DNA from: LW23 sp041287705
Lineage (GTDB): Bacteria; Verrucomicrobiota; Verrucomicrobiia; Methylacidiphilales; UBA1321
Assembly: GCA_041287705.1 (NCBI GenBank)
Contig: JBGGNE010000275.1
Coordinates: 1 to 64,000 of the forward strand
Length of the DNA: 64,000 nucleotides
Direction: 5' to 3'
Part shown: piece after piece, positions 35,236-44,284 of the stretch
Layout of the letters: the number at the start of each line of letters is the position of its first letter
How positions within the stretch are numbered: position 1 is the first letter of the stretch
Made by a program: the position numbers and the translations under genes
The notes under the pieces: model-generated
Database searches by the model: none
Seen by the model: the letters and a program-made list of their open reading frames with translations, nothing else
Told to the model about the DNA's origin: nothing

Positions 35236-37224
35236 CTATGAGACGTAGCTCATCTCCACCATCTGATGGCCTTCGAGGCGGGGGATGGTGAACGAGACGG
35301 CATCTCCATCCTGGGTGAAGCTGACTGCTACGTCATTCGGCACCATGCGCACGTTGCTTATCTGTTTTGGAACGCGGACGGTGCAGCGAACATCATGAAT
35401 GGGAATCAGATCTTCCAGGATCTCGATGCCGGTACCGCGTACGGACGGTATGGCGAAGAGCAGATGGAAGATGTAGCGACTTTCCTGCGGTTGTTCCATC
35501 AGTGCGGCACGACCGGTGCTGGGCAGCGTGGTTTCCACGGGTAACGCGTTGTTCAGAAGCTGCCGGATGGCGGCCAGTATGAAATCGCGATACAGCGGCT
35601 GTCCATGCTGGCGATAGGACGTAAAGATATCGTTGGCGAACCAGGCAACGCGATCGCCAAGCACTGCGGCGGGATAGGGGGACGGGCCTGCATCCGGTGC
35701 GTGCTGATGGCTGCAGAAGTGCTCCCAGGTCCGATTGAAATATGAATCCGCGCGGCCGGCGAGAATGCGACCAGTTGTCAGCTCTGCATCCCAGGCGCCG
35801 CCGCGGATGGCGATTTCCGAGCGAACCGGTACGGCTGGGCTCAGGTCCGTTGCGACGAGGTACGTCGTGTTCAGATCGCCGCGCCCTTTCAGAGTTGCGC
35901 CGGGGTCTATTGCGAAGGCCGTCTTATCCGCATTCATCAGGCTGGAGCCGGATGCCAGAATTCGACCGCCGTTTGCCAGATACTGCTTTGCACGTTCCAG
36001 AAGGTCCGGGTTCAGTTCGATACTGTCGGGGAGTATAATAAGGTCGTAGCTGGTCCACTCTGTCTGAGCATCCAGCACGACAAACGGCAGTTGCAGCTCC
36101 AGCAACATACGCGAGGCGCCTTCATCTGCATACACCTTCTGACTTTGACCTGACAGCGATCCCTGATCTTTAACGGTGCTGACAATGGCGATACGGGCTG
36201 AGGGGACGACGTTTCCGCACCAGGGTTCATTGACCGCTACTTCATTGTAGGCCACTCCAATCAGCGCATAGGTGTCGCGGTTCATTTCGCCGGAGGGATG
36301 GAGTTGATCGCCAATAGAGCATTTGGCGCCCATGGCAAGCATTTGCGCGCATTCATAGCGTAGCGCTGCAGGCCGCTTGAAACCACCGAACTCACCCCAC
36401 GAGGTGTGGAATTTACCGGTCATGCCCAGAAAGTCATAGCCCGTGGTCTGTGCATACCGCGCGGTGAGGGGAAAGTGATCCCAGCCCCAGCCGCCTGTGG
36501 GCAGCGACTCAAGCTCCAGATGGCTGTTGAACGACAGTAAATGCCGGGAGCCGATGGAAATGTGCCCGGAGTTGTGAAACACACGGTTTTCGGGATTGCG
36601 ACTGCGGGAGGAAGCGGTTGTACGCTCAAAATAGCGCTCCAGCACAATTCCGGAGTATTGCCGCACGTCGTCGTCTTTTTCCGGGTTGAGCCGCAGGCTC
36701 TTCATCTCGCGCAGAGCCCCTGGAGAGTAATCCATGTGTGCCCCAATGATATCCAGAAAAATGCCGTCATTGTCCGGCCACAGATCGTTCACTTCTTCGA
36801 TCTGCGCGCACAAATAATCCAGATAAGGCGAATTGAAGCGCAGGATCTTGAACCAGCCCACTTCCAGCGGTTTGTGTGTAACCCCCTCCTTTGACTTCAC
36901 GACCCACTCCGGGTGCTCCATGGCCATGTATTCGTCCACACCGGCTGAAAGGTAGATGGGGCAGCGAACATTGATCTCTCGGCAGGCCTCAATTTGCTCG
37001 GCCAGCAGATTGCGGTTGAGGTGGGGATGGATCTTTCCAACTCCAGTGGGGTGATAACTCCAGCCGTGATGGCATTTGGAGAACAGCGTGATGGAGTTGA
37101 CGTTACCAAGGCGCAGGGCCTCCTGAAACTGCCTTTTGTCGAACCGCGTGCCAACATCCGTGATGTCGCCGCTGGTATGGAAATCAAGATGAACCTGTCT
37201 GAAGCGCAATGCTTTTTCTTTCAT
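35236..37224 (-). CDS. Putative glycoside hydrolase, GHL6-like with beta-galactosidase-type trimerisation domain
   Basis: Protein of 662 residues with no signal peptide, so probably intracellular. Residues 1-330 form a TIM barrel of the hypothetical glycosyl hydrolase 6 type: RFRQVHLDFHTSGDITDVG, SITLFSKCHHGWSYHPTGVG, NDGIFLDIIGAHMDYSPGAL with a probable catalytic Asp on strand 4, and FHTSWGEFGGFKR. Residues about 345-560 look like the GATase-like trimerisation domain of GH42 enzymes (RIAIVSTVKDQGSL, YDLIILPDSIELNPDLLERA, NGGRILASGSSL). A small beta domain closes the chain. Activity is not established for this family. The AraC gene directly upstream on the same strand is its likely regulator. 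Confidence 0.72.
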   Translation of the reverse strand: MKEKALRFRQVHLDFHTSGDITDVGTRFDKRQFQEALRLGNVNSITLFSKCHHGWSYHPTGVGKIHPHLNRNLLAEQIEACREINVRCPIYLSAGVDEYMAMEHPEWVVKSKEGVTHKPLEVGWFKILRFNSPYLDYLCAQIEEVNDLWPDNDGIFLDIIGAHMDYSPGALREMKSLRLNPEKDDDVRQYSGIVLERYFERTTASSRSRNPENRVFHNSGHISIGSRHLLSFNSHLELESLPTGGWGWDHFPLTARYAQTTGYDFLGMTGKFHTSWGEFGGFKRPAALRYECAQMLAMGAKCSIGDQLHPSGEMNRDTYALIGVAYNEVAVNEPWCGNVVPSARIAIVSTVKDQGSLSGQSQKVYADEGASRMLLELQLPFVVLDAQTEWTSYDLIILPDSIELNPDLLERAKQYLANGGRILASGSSLMNADKTAFAIDPGATLKGRGDLNTTYLVATDLSPAVPVRSEIAIRGGAWDAELTTGRILAGRADSYFNRTWEHFCSHQHAPDAGPSPYPAAVLGDRVAWFANDIFTSYRQHGQPLYRDFILAAIRQLLNNALPVETTLPSTGRAALMEQPQESRYIFHLLFAIPSVRGTGIEILEDLIPIHDVRCTVRVPKQISNVRMVPNDVAVSFTQDGDAVSFTIPRLEGHQMVEMSYVS

Positions 37225-37241
37225 GATGCTGCCGATTATCG

Positions 37242-37257
37242 CAATTCTGACGAATTG
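37242..37257. promoter_or_regulatory. Inverted repeat upstream of the GHL6-like gene
   Basis: CAATTC-TGAC-GAATTG is a perfect 6-4-6 inverted repeat centred about 26 bp before the start codon at 37224. It could be an operator or an mRNA leader hairpin. Confidence 0.3.
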
Positions 37258-37335
37258 AAGCTATGGAGAGAGTTGGCAGGTTTATGTAAAAAACGCGCAT
37301 AGGCATTAGCAGGAAACGGAGGCGAAGCATATAGC

Positions 37336-38268
37336 TTATACGTCTTTCCGATGCATCAGCCGATATTTGACGGGAGGCACTCCCAGGCATGCTTTAAACG
37401 CTTTGGAGAAATGGAACCGATCCGTGAATCCAACCTGCTCCGCGATATGCTCCAGAGTCAGATCGGTAGAAGTCAGCCACGCGGCGGCAACAGCGACACG
37501 CCGCTCCAGCCCGTACTGGGCCGGCGTCAGCCCCATCTTTTTGCGGAACAGGCGAATGAGATGGCTGGGGCTGACATGATACAGTCGCGCAAGCTCTTCG
37601 TTGGACGGGGGATTCTTTAGCCGCGCATCAATATGATCCAGGACGGGCTGAAGTTCACGCGATTCCTCCAACCAGCGAGCGCACAGAGCGCGCCTTGCCG
37701 CAGGCATATAGGTGAGACTGGTGGCGAGCACGGCGTGAATCAGCGCAAGCGCCCAGCCGAAGTCATGCAATTGCTTTACGGATTCCACTTCCGGCTGTCC
37801 AACGTGGAAAGCATCGGGCGCCACGTCAAAGCCAGCCTTCCAGCGCGTTGCCAGCTCATCCAGAACGACGTCTGCGGGAAGCATGATAGGGCGGTCAAAC
37901 ACGCGGCGGATAAGCGTTGGCGGTAATCCTGTAACGTTAAAGTGCATGAAATCCTGCACAACAGCCTTTGTCAGTCCCGTCTGAAACGGAAGCCACGCTG
38001 GTATCATGCACAGTCGCCCCGGTACAAGATGCGTCTTCCGTTCGCCATGTTGCACATAAGCGCCGGTCGATTCCACGGAGTAAATCCGCCAGAATGGGCT
38101 TAGAAGCTTATAGTTCCACACGGAGGGGACAATCTTCATCCGCCTGGAGACATGCAGTTGCACCTGCACAAGCTGCAGAAATCGTTCCCCCGACCTCAGG
38201 GGCGTAGCGCCAGTGCCTAACATGATAGACAGTCTATCGAGATAATGGGGCGGGAAGTCAACTCTCAT
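37336..38268 (-). CDS. AraC-family transcriptional regulator
   Basis: Regulator of 310 residues. The N-terminal cupin-like sensor domain spans about 40-170 (VWNYKLLSPFWRIYSVESTG, VPGRLCMIPAWLPFQTGL). The C-terminal double helix-turn-helix spans 210-305: NEELARLYHVSPSHLIRLFR, then LEHIAEQVGFTDRFHFSKAF and GVPPVKYRLMHR. ATG 38223 is an alternative start. Its gene precedes the GHL6-like glycosidase by 111 nt on the same strand, which suggests it controls that gene in response to a released sugar. Confidence 0.92.
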   Translation of the reverse strand: MRVDFPPHYLDRLSIMLGTGATPLRSGERFLQLVQVQLHVSRRMKIVPSVWNYKLLSPFWRIYSVESTGAYVQHGERKTHLVPGRLCMIPAWLPFQTGLTKAVVQDFMHFNVTGLPPTLIRRVFDRPIMLPADVVLDELATRWKAGFDVAPDAFHVGQPEVESVKQLHDFGWALALIHAVLATSLTYMPAARRALCARWLEESRELQPVLDHIDARLKNPPSNEELARLYHVSPSHLIRLFRKKMGLTPAQYGLERRVAVAAAWLTSTDLTLEHIAEQVGFTDRFHFSKAFKACLGVPPVKYRLMHRKDV

Positions 38269-38387
38269 CCCTGCTCCGCCCCCGTTATCCGCTCATCTGC
38301 CACGGACTAAACAAGGATTCGCGCTGGGTAACATTTATTTTTTGCCATCCCTGTAAGAAACCTTGAAAATTAAGCAAAGGTCAACTA

Positions 38388-38396
38388 TAAGGAGGT
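38388..38396 (+). promoter_or_regulatory. Perfect Shine-Dalgarno deciding the DUF4239 start
   Basis: TAAGGAGGT is fully complementary to the 16S tail, rare in this window. It lies just before GTG 38399, inside an open frame that could begin at TTG 38363. The gap to the GTG is only 2 nt, which is short. Confidence 0.5.
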
Positions 38397-38398
38397 CC

Positions 38399-39202
38399 GT
38401 GGAAACTCCTCCTGTTTTCGTGATCGCGCTATTGACTGGCGCGTTCTGTTTCGCTCTTGGCGCCGCTGGTCCATTGGTGCTTCGCCGTCATTTTGCCTTC
38501 GAAAATCTGCACTGCAATAACGAAGTCGCAGGTGCCAAATTTGGGGCGCTTGCAGCTTTTTATTCCGTGCTGCTCGCCTTCGTGGTCGTTGTCGTATGGA
38601 ACGGATACACAGCGGCAGACTCTACCTGCCAGCAGGAGGCGGTGAATTGCCAGAACCTGTTCCGCCTGTCTAAAGGGTTGGAAGTGCCGTTGGAAATGCA
38701 CGTTCAGATCGAAGACGCCATCCGCAGCTACATGGAGATGGTGATTAACGATGAGTGGCCCAAAATGGCAAAAGGAGAAGCTTCACATGCTGCCTCTATG
38801 CAGTTTCAGAAACTCAGCGATCTGATTGTAACCGTATATAAGCAGCCTGGTATGAAGGAAAATCCGGGAGCGCTGAACATTCAGGCGCAAATGCTTTCTG
38901 TTTATACACAGTTAAGTATGGACCGGAATCTTCGCTTGTTATCCAGCGCTACGGAAGTACCCTTTATTCTTTGGACGGTGTTAATTGTAGGTGCACTTTC
39001 GGCGCTTACATTTGGATGTTTCTTTGGATCTGTAAACGTTTATGCGCAGGCCACAATGAATGCCATTGTAGCCACCATTCTGGGCCTCATTCTGCTGGCT
39101 ATCTTTTTGTTGGATAAGAATTTTGATGGAAAGATGGGGATTCAGCCGCATGCGTTCGAAAGTATTTTAAAGATAATGGAGAAACACAGAACTGAGAGCT
39201 GA
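38399..39202 (+). CDS. DUF4239 (bestrophin-like) membrane protein
   Basis: Membrane protein of about 267 residues, first of a three-gene set with a dynamin-like GTPase and a DUF697-like protein. Helices near the start (VFVIALLTGAFCFALGAAGP and AALAAFYSVLLAFVVVVVWN-type segment at about 55-75) and a closing pair (ILWTVLIVGALSALTFGCFF, NAIVATILGLILLAIFLLDK) flank a cytosolic helical loop of about 110 residues. The pattern KFGALAAFYSVLLAFVVVVV followed by an AADSTCQQEAVN helix is the DUF4239 hallmark. Function of the family is unknown. I set the start at GTG 38399 from the Shine-Dalgarno; TTG 38363 adds 12 residues. Confidence 0.78.
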   Translation: METPPVFVIALLTGAFCFALGAAGPLVLRRHFAFENLHCNNEVAGAKFGALAAFYSVLLAFVVVVVWNGYTAADSTCQQEAVNCQNLFRLSKGLEVPLEMHVQIEDAIRSYMEMVINDEWPKMAKGEASHAASMQFQKLSDLIVTVYKQPGMKENPGALNIQAQMLSVYTQLSMDRNLRLLSSATEVPFILWTVLIVGALSALTFGCFFGSVNVYAQATMNAIVATILGLILLAIFLLDKNFDGKMGIQPHAFESILKIMEKHRTES

Positions 39203-39232
39203 GTTAATCCCACAGCTCACGAGGTACCTACC

Positions 39233-41158
39233 ATGCATGATATTCCGCATCCTCTGCAGCTTAATGAAATCTCCAAACGTATTCGAACGCCGGAAACCCA
39301 TGCGCTGCTTACAATTTTTAAAGATGAGCTGCAGATTCTCAATCTGAAGGTAGATCTTGATAAAACCGCAGAAGCCAGCGCATTAAGGCATATACTTACC
39401 CAGCTGAATTGTGCGATGCTGCTGTTCGAGTCCAATCTGTTCTTTGTTGTTATCTTTGGTGCACTCAAATCGGGTAAATCCACTCTTACAAACTGCCTGG
39501 TGGAGCGGGAAATCAGCCCTATGGGTTACGGTGTTGATACCACGCAACGCCCATGCCTGATTCTGCGAGGAGAAAAGGAACAGTGTTGCCAGTACTTCAT
39601 GCGGCACGGCGGTGACCGGCAATATGTATTTGATCTTGTCATTGACTATCTTAAAGGTGTAATCCCAGAGGATGCGCTGCATGCCGTTGTAGATGTAAAG
39701 TACTTCCCCCTGGATTCCGCCGAGATTCATAAGCGCCTGGCCGCAAAACCTGTTGCCGCCGAGCCTGAACCGCTTATCACCGTCGTATGGGTAAAGTCAG
39801 GTAAGTTTCTGGACTATAATACTTGCCTGGTGGATATGCCCGGCCTTGATAGTGTCGAGCAGAATGCGCAGGAAAATCATATCCATGACTGGATTGTATC
39901 GAACGCTGATTTCTTTTTGTTTCTACAAAGCTCTATAGCCGCCATTAATCAACAGACAGAGCAATTCCTGCGCAAGATACATACTTCCAAATCGCATCGC
40001 CCGATGTGGGCGCTGCAGAACCGCATAGAAGGCCGCTACTGGCGGGACCCCAAAGATTTACAGAAGGAAGCGGAAGCCCAGCAGCGGGAATCCTATCAGC
40101 GTATACGCAGGGCGCTGGGACCCGACGGTGAACTATTTGGGCACTGGTTCAACCTCGGCCTGGAGTGGGATGGTATTGAGCAGAAGAACGAAGCCTGGAA
40201 AAAGGATTCATGCTTTGCCGGCTTCAAGCAGGTGATTCTGGATCAGCTCTCCCGAGAATGTGCGAATATAAAGGAGCGCAATTGCCTGGAAAGAATTGAC
40301 CAGACGCTGGTGAATTCTGAGGAAGTGTTGGAACGTTTCTTAAAGCAGCAGCGCGAGATTGCGGAGGACTATCAGAAGCGTCTGCACTTAATCACGAGCA
40401 AAATCCTGCCTTCTATTGCTTCGCTGTGTTTCTTCAACGAGTCGCGGCGCCTGGAAGTTTATGATTACGCGGCGCGTATGATAGATGATCAGCAGCAGGC
40501 ATGTATGAAAAAGCTGGCGGAACGCCTCGAATCACGAAGGGCTGCCTCGCATGGAATGAATACATCCGAAATGATCAAGCTGGTTGAGCACTTCATTCTG
40601 GAACTGAAGGGTATTGCAACCAAGGGCTTTCATAGTATTGGCACTAAGCCCGATAATTTTGACAGCTATGCAAAGAGGAAGATCAGTGAAGCCTTTCGGG
40701 ATGAAACTATAGAAGAAATCGACCTGCTCTGGAAGCAGGTTGACGGCGGCGACACAGGATTTTGTAACGATACGCAGAACCTTTTGCCGGGAAACTCCCC
40801 GCCACTTGAAGTGGGGTTTGATATCGCCATCAAGCATCCGTGGAAATTCTGGGGTCATTACAATGCGGATGAAATAGGCGCTTTGCTTACCGAGCATTAT
40901 GCGCGCTTCATCGAAAAGTTTAAGATGTCCGTAGAAAGCCTTAAGAACATCATTCTGACTGTGTTTGAAGAATGGGAAGAAAAGCGCCGGGAATATCTTA
41001 AAGCGCTGCTGACGAACAAGACCGACAAGTATAAAGCGAGAGAAGAGGCCAGATACAAAGCGGCAACTGTTGCTATTCAGAATGCTATTACCATACTAAG
41101 CTTTATCCACAATATAAGACCTGTGCTGGAAAACGCCCAAAGATCCATTCGGTCTTAA
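39233..41158 (+). CDS. Dynamin-like large GTPase
   Basis: A 641-residue GTPase of the dynamin/Era-like superfamily, probably acting on membranes. The P-loop GALKSGKS is at residues 76-83 after a helical N-terminus, switch I is around VDTTQRPC, and the G3 motif is VDMPGLDS near residue 200. The usual NKxD is replaced by LQNRIEG-like sequence. After the GTPase domain a long helical region (about 290-640) with charged heptads (ERFLKQQREIAEDYQKRLHL, then EKRREYLKALLTNKTDKYKA) resembles the trunk/stalk of bacterial dynamin-like proteins. No membrane helix is evident, so binding to membrane may depend on the flanking genes. GAGGT lies 7 nt before the ATG; gaps are 30 nt upstream and 11 nt downstream. 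Confidence 0.8.
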   Translation: MHDIPHPLQLNEISKRIRTPETHALLTIFKDELQILNLKVDLDKTAEASALRHILTQLNCAMLLFESNLFFVVIFGALKSGKSTLTNCLVEREISPMGYGVDTTQRPCLILRGEKEQCCQYFMRHGGDRQYVFDLVIDYLKGVIPEDALHAVVDVKYFPLDSAEIHKRLAAKPVAAEPEPLITVVWVKSGKFLDYNTCLVDMPGLDSVEQNAQENHIHDWIVSNADFFLFLQSSIAAINQQTEQFLRKIHTSKSHRPMWALQNRIEGRYWRDPKDLQKEAEAQQRESYQRIRRALGPDGELFGHWFNLGLEWDGIEQKNEAWKKDSCFAGFKQVILDQLSRECANIKERNCLERIDQTLVNSEEVLERFLKQQREIAEDYQKRLHLITSKILPSIASLCFFNESRRLEVYDYAARMIDDQQQACMKKLAERLESRRAASHGMNTSEMIKLVEHFILELKGIATKGFHSIGTKPDNFDSYAKRKISEAFRDETIEEIDLLWKQVDGGDTGFCNDTQNLLPGNSPPLEVGFDIAIKHPWKFWGHYNADEIGALLTEHYARFIEKFKMSVESLKNIILTVFEEWEEKRREYLKALLTNKTDKYKAREEARYKAATVAIQNAITILSFIHNIRPVLENAQRSIRS

Positions 41159-41169
41159 CCTCCAATGAT

Positions 41170-42123
41170 ATGCGACAAAGCTTGTTCTGGGTCCTGGCGC
41201 CTCTGGGCATCTTTTGCGCAATTCTGATAATTGCACCCTCATTTCTTGCGGTTATATCGATCGGAGATCGTCTTGCAGCAATAAGCGCCTGGCTGGAACT
41301 GCTGTTTTACGTAACGGTTGTTGGCGCGCTTTATGCGTTTGCACTGCGGCCTGTCGCTCTGGCACTCTACACTCCAGAGCTACACCTAGGTAATCTGGAG
41401 AATGCTCCGTATGGAGCAAAGATGCAGGTGGCCAGGCGTGTCCTGAGAAATCCCAGACTAAGCAAACCACTTAAAGATGAGCTTGGCTATGCTGTCATCC
41501 GTGCAGGTATTCTGGATGAGTTACTTAAACGCTCCATTGAGCATCTGGATCAAAGCGCTCAGACTATTATTGATGAAAAAGCGAGGGTGATCTTTCTCAG
41601 CAATACCATCATGCAGAACGGACGATTGGAAGCTATCACTCTCCTTATGGTAAATTTGCAGATGGTGCAGGAACTGATCGAGCATTACGGTCATCGTACT
41701 TCGGTAAAGGCGCTCTGGACCATCTATTCGGAAATCTTTATTACAGCTATGCTCGTGGATAAGATGGATGAAATGGATCTGGATTCAACGCTGGAAATAA
41801 TTCTTAGCAATACCATTACAGAGCTGCCAGGCTTTACCAACGTAGTGCATTCTCTTATAGAAGGAACAACGAGTGCCTTATTTACGTTGCGTGTGGGTGC
41901 AATTACTCGGAATCTTTTGTGCAATGGAATGCATGATGCTTCTCCGCGACATGAAAGACGCGTTAGCGCCAACCAGCAGGCGTTCCGGCGGGCCGCTGCA
42001 ATACTTCCCGGGGCAACTGCAGAGCTCACGAAAACTCTGATACAGAAGGCGGGCAGCATTATTGGTCGCAACGTCTTTGGAAGCCGGAAGCCTAATCCTT
42101 CAGACCCAGCACCTTCAGCATAA
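41170..42123 (+). CDS. DUF697-like membrane protein, partner of the GTPase
   Basis: Membrane protein of 317 residues. Two helices near the N-terminus (LAPLGIFCAILIIAPSFLAV and LELLFYVTVVGALYAFALRP) lead into a cytosolic part. Residues about 140-230 resemble DUF697 (YcjF-like): VIFLSNTIMQNGRLEAITLL, then NLQMVQELIEHYGHRTSVKA. DUF697 proteins are known partners of GTPases such as YcjX. It begins 11 nt after the dynamin-like gene, so the two are surely co-transcribed. Its 3' end overlaps the convergent ptrB stop by 32 bp. Confidence 0.65.
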   Translation: MRQSLFWVLAPLGIFCAILIIAPSFLAVISIGDRLAAISAWLELLFYVTVVGALYAFALRPVALALYTPELHLGNLENAPYGAKMQVARRVLRNPRLSKPLKDELGYAVIRAGILDELLKRSIEHLDQSAQTIIDEKARVIFLSNTIMQNGRLEAITLLMVNLQMVQELIEHYGHRTSVKALWTIYSEIFITAMLVDKMDEMDLDSTLEIILSNTITELPGFTNVVHSLIEGTTSALFTLRVGAITRNLLCNGMHDASPRHERRVSANQQAFRRAAAILPGATAELTKTLIQKAGSIIGRNVFGSRKPNPSDPAPSA

Positions 42124-44122
42124 AGGCAAGTTCCTGTGCGCGTTCACGTATGGAATCATAGCGACCGGACGAACCACCGTGGCCTGCATTCATATTAATG
42201 AGGAAGAGCAGGGGATTAGAGTCAGTCTTCAACGTACGAAGTTTGGCAACATATTTAGCAGGTTCCCAGTACATCACCTGACTGTCATAAAGTGAGGTGC
42301 GGACAAGTATGGTGGGATAATCTTTATTCTGCAGATTATCGTATGGAGAATACGAGCGCATACGATCAAACGCATCCTTTTCGTTGGGATTGCCCCATTC
42401 CTCGTATTCTCCTACCGTGAGAGGAAGGCTGTCATCGAGCATGGTATTGAGAACATCCACGAAAGGCACTTCTGAAAGTATTGCGCGATAAAGCTCCGGA
42501 CGAAGATTAGAAATTGCTCCCATAAGAAGCCCTCCCGCGCTTCCTCCTTCTGCAATTACCTGATCTGCTGCGGTATATCCTTCCTTAATGAGATGTTCCG
42601 TTACGGCAATGAAATCCGTAAAGGTGTTCATCTTGTTTTCCATCTTGCCTGCATCATGCCAGGATTTACCATATTCGCCACCACCTCTAATGTGAGCAAT
42701 GGCAGCAATAAAGCCTCTATCTAATAACGGAACTCGGGCAGCACTAAAGCTGGAGGGCATACTAATGCCGTATGATCCATAACCGAGCAAATGCAGCGGA
42801 TTCTTTCCTTTTTTGAAGAGATCCTTGCGGTATATCAACGAGATGGGAATTTTAGTTCCATCCAAAGAAGTTGCAAAGATACGTTCGGACTGATAGTTGC
42901 TCTTCTCATAAGGTCCGGGCGGCGTTCTTTCCTTGAGCAGTGTGGACTTACCCGATTTAAGATCTAACTCATACGTTCCCTGTGGTGAGACCAGGGATCC
43001 ATAGCTGTAGCGATAAGTTCTAGCGCTATAAATATAGTTGGCTGCTCCATACAGCGAATAGGTGGGTTCCGGGAAATCCACCAGATAAGATGCCTCGCCA
43101 TTCAAAGGCAGAATGCTCAGCCGTTGCAATGCATTGGCTCTTTCAAACAAGACGCAATAGGTCTTAAGAACAGAGTGTCGTGAAAGGGAAACATCATCAC
43201 GATGCGGTACGAGTTCTTCTGCTGTTTCAAGCTCCGGTTTGTCAATGGGTGTCCGGATTAATCTGAAGTTATTGCCCTTGTCATTTATTCGAATAACAAA
43301 ATCTTCACCATGAAGCTCAGGATCGTACTGGATGTCCTGCTGCCTTGGAAAAATAATACTCAGGTCTGCTGCGGGAGTTGCTGAGGGCACAAAATAATAC
43401 TCGCTCGTCGTGTGGCTCGAAGTCTCTACAAAGAGCATGCTTCGATCCAGACTTTCGCCTACACCAACGGAAAACCGTTCATCGCTTTCTTCAAAGATGA
43501 GTGCATCGCCATCCCTTGTCTGGCCCAGTACATGACGGTATACGCGATAGTCGCGCTTGGCGGAATCTTCTATTGTATAAAGCAGTGTTCTGTTGTCAGC
43601 CGCCCAGACTACGCTGCCGGTATTCTCGGCTATAGGACCTGTTACCGCACCTGTCTCCAGATTTTTGATGTAGAGCTTGTACTGTCTGAAGCCTACCGTA
43701 TCGGTTGTATAGGCAAGCATCGTTTCATCGGGACTTACAGTATGCTGACCGATGTTAAAGAACTTCTCGCCCTCTGCAAGTATGTTCAGATCCAGATAAA
43801 TTGTTTCTACCTCATCTTTAATGCGATAAAAGATGGGATATTGAAGGCCCTTCTTGGTGCGGGTACCATACAAATACGTACCGAACTTGTAGGGCACTTC
43901 TTCATAATCTTCGTTGATATAGCTGATGATCTCATCATTCAGCTTGTCCTGGAGCTCCTGAGAACCTTCAAACCATGCTTCAGCATACGCATTTTCTGCC
44001 GTAAGGTAATCCAGTACTTTTTGGTCCTTTGGATCCTGCAGCCATCTGTAATTATCCTCCAGTTGAATGTCGTGTATTGTCGTGATATGCGGAATCTTTT
44101 CTGCAATGGGTGCTATGAGCAT
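42092..44122 (-). CDS. ptrB: Oligopeptidase B (S9A prolyl-oligopeptidase family)
   Basis: Cytoplasmic serine peptidase cutting short peptides after Arg/Lys. The N-terminal part (about 70-400) is a seven-bladed beta-propeller. The C-terminal hydrolase domain carries the catalytic Ser in AEGGSAGGLLMGAISNLRPE, Asp in TSLYDSQVMYWEP and His in NMNAGHGGSSGRY. The acidic stretch LTVGEYEEWGNP matches the OpB basic-P1 specificity region, which separates it from prolyl oligopeptidase. The length (676 residues) is as in E. coli PtrB. I use ATG 44122; an upstream TTG at 44146 is possible. It is convergent with the DUF697-like gene and divergent from the beta-glucuronidase. Confidence 0.92.
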   Translation of the reverse strand: MLIAPIAEKIPHITTIHDIQLEDNYRWLQDPKDQKVLDYLTAENAYAEAWFEGSQELQDKLNDEIISYINEDYEEVPYKFGTYLYGTRTKKGLQYPIFYRIKDEVETIYLDLNILAEGEKFFNIGQHTVSPDETMLAYTTDTVGFRQYKLYIKNLETGAVTGPIAENTGSVVWAADNRTLLYTIEDSAKRDYRVYRHVLGQTRDGDALIFEESDERFSVGVGESLDRSMLFVETSSHTTSEYYFVPSATPAADLSIIFPRQQDIQYDPELHGEDFVIRINDKGNNFRLIRTPIDKPELETAEELVPHRDDVSLSRHSVLKTYCVLFERANALQRLSILPLNGEASYLVDFPEPTYSLYGAANYIYSARTYRYSYGSLVSPQGTYELDLKSGKSTLLKERTPPGPYEKSNYQSERIFATSLDGTKIPISLIYRKDLFKKGKNPLHLLGYGSYGISMPSSFSAARVPLLDRGFIAAIAHIRGGGEYGKSWHDAGKMENKMNTFTDFIAVTEHLIKEGYTAADQVIAEGGSAGGLLMGAISNLRPELYRAILSEVPFVDVLNTMLDDSLPLTVGEYEEWGNPNEKDAFDRMRSYSPYDNLQNKDYPTILVRTSLYDSQVMYWEPAKYVAKLRTLKTDSNPLLFLINMNAGHGGSSGRYDSIRERAQELAFMLKVLGLKD

Positions 44123-44222
44123 AGGTAAGATGATTTTCCTGCGCAAAGATAGCCTGAGTATCGGCTCATGGCAATCCGCACCGTTTCTGTTTTTGCTGTT
44201 TACAGAAGGTTTCTTCTCCCTT

Positions 44223-44267
44223 GTTTAGGGTTAAACCAGAGCGATTGTTGTAATCGATATCCTAAAC
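44223..44267. promoter_or_regulatory. Nested inverted repeats before the beta-glucuronidase
   Basis: Outer arms GTTTAGG (44223-44229) and CCTAAAC (44261-44267) enclose CGATT-GTTGT-AATCG (44242-44256). It ends 17 nt before the GH2 start codon and could be a LacI-type operator or a leader hairpin. Confidence 0.35.
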
Positions 44268-44284
44268 CCCTACGTAAAACGGAC

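Noticed and set aside
38399..42123. Phage-defence island
   Set aside because: The dynamin-like GTPase invites this reading, but neighbours are an oligopeptidase and sugar genes, with no nuclease, toxin or integrase.
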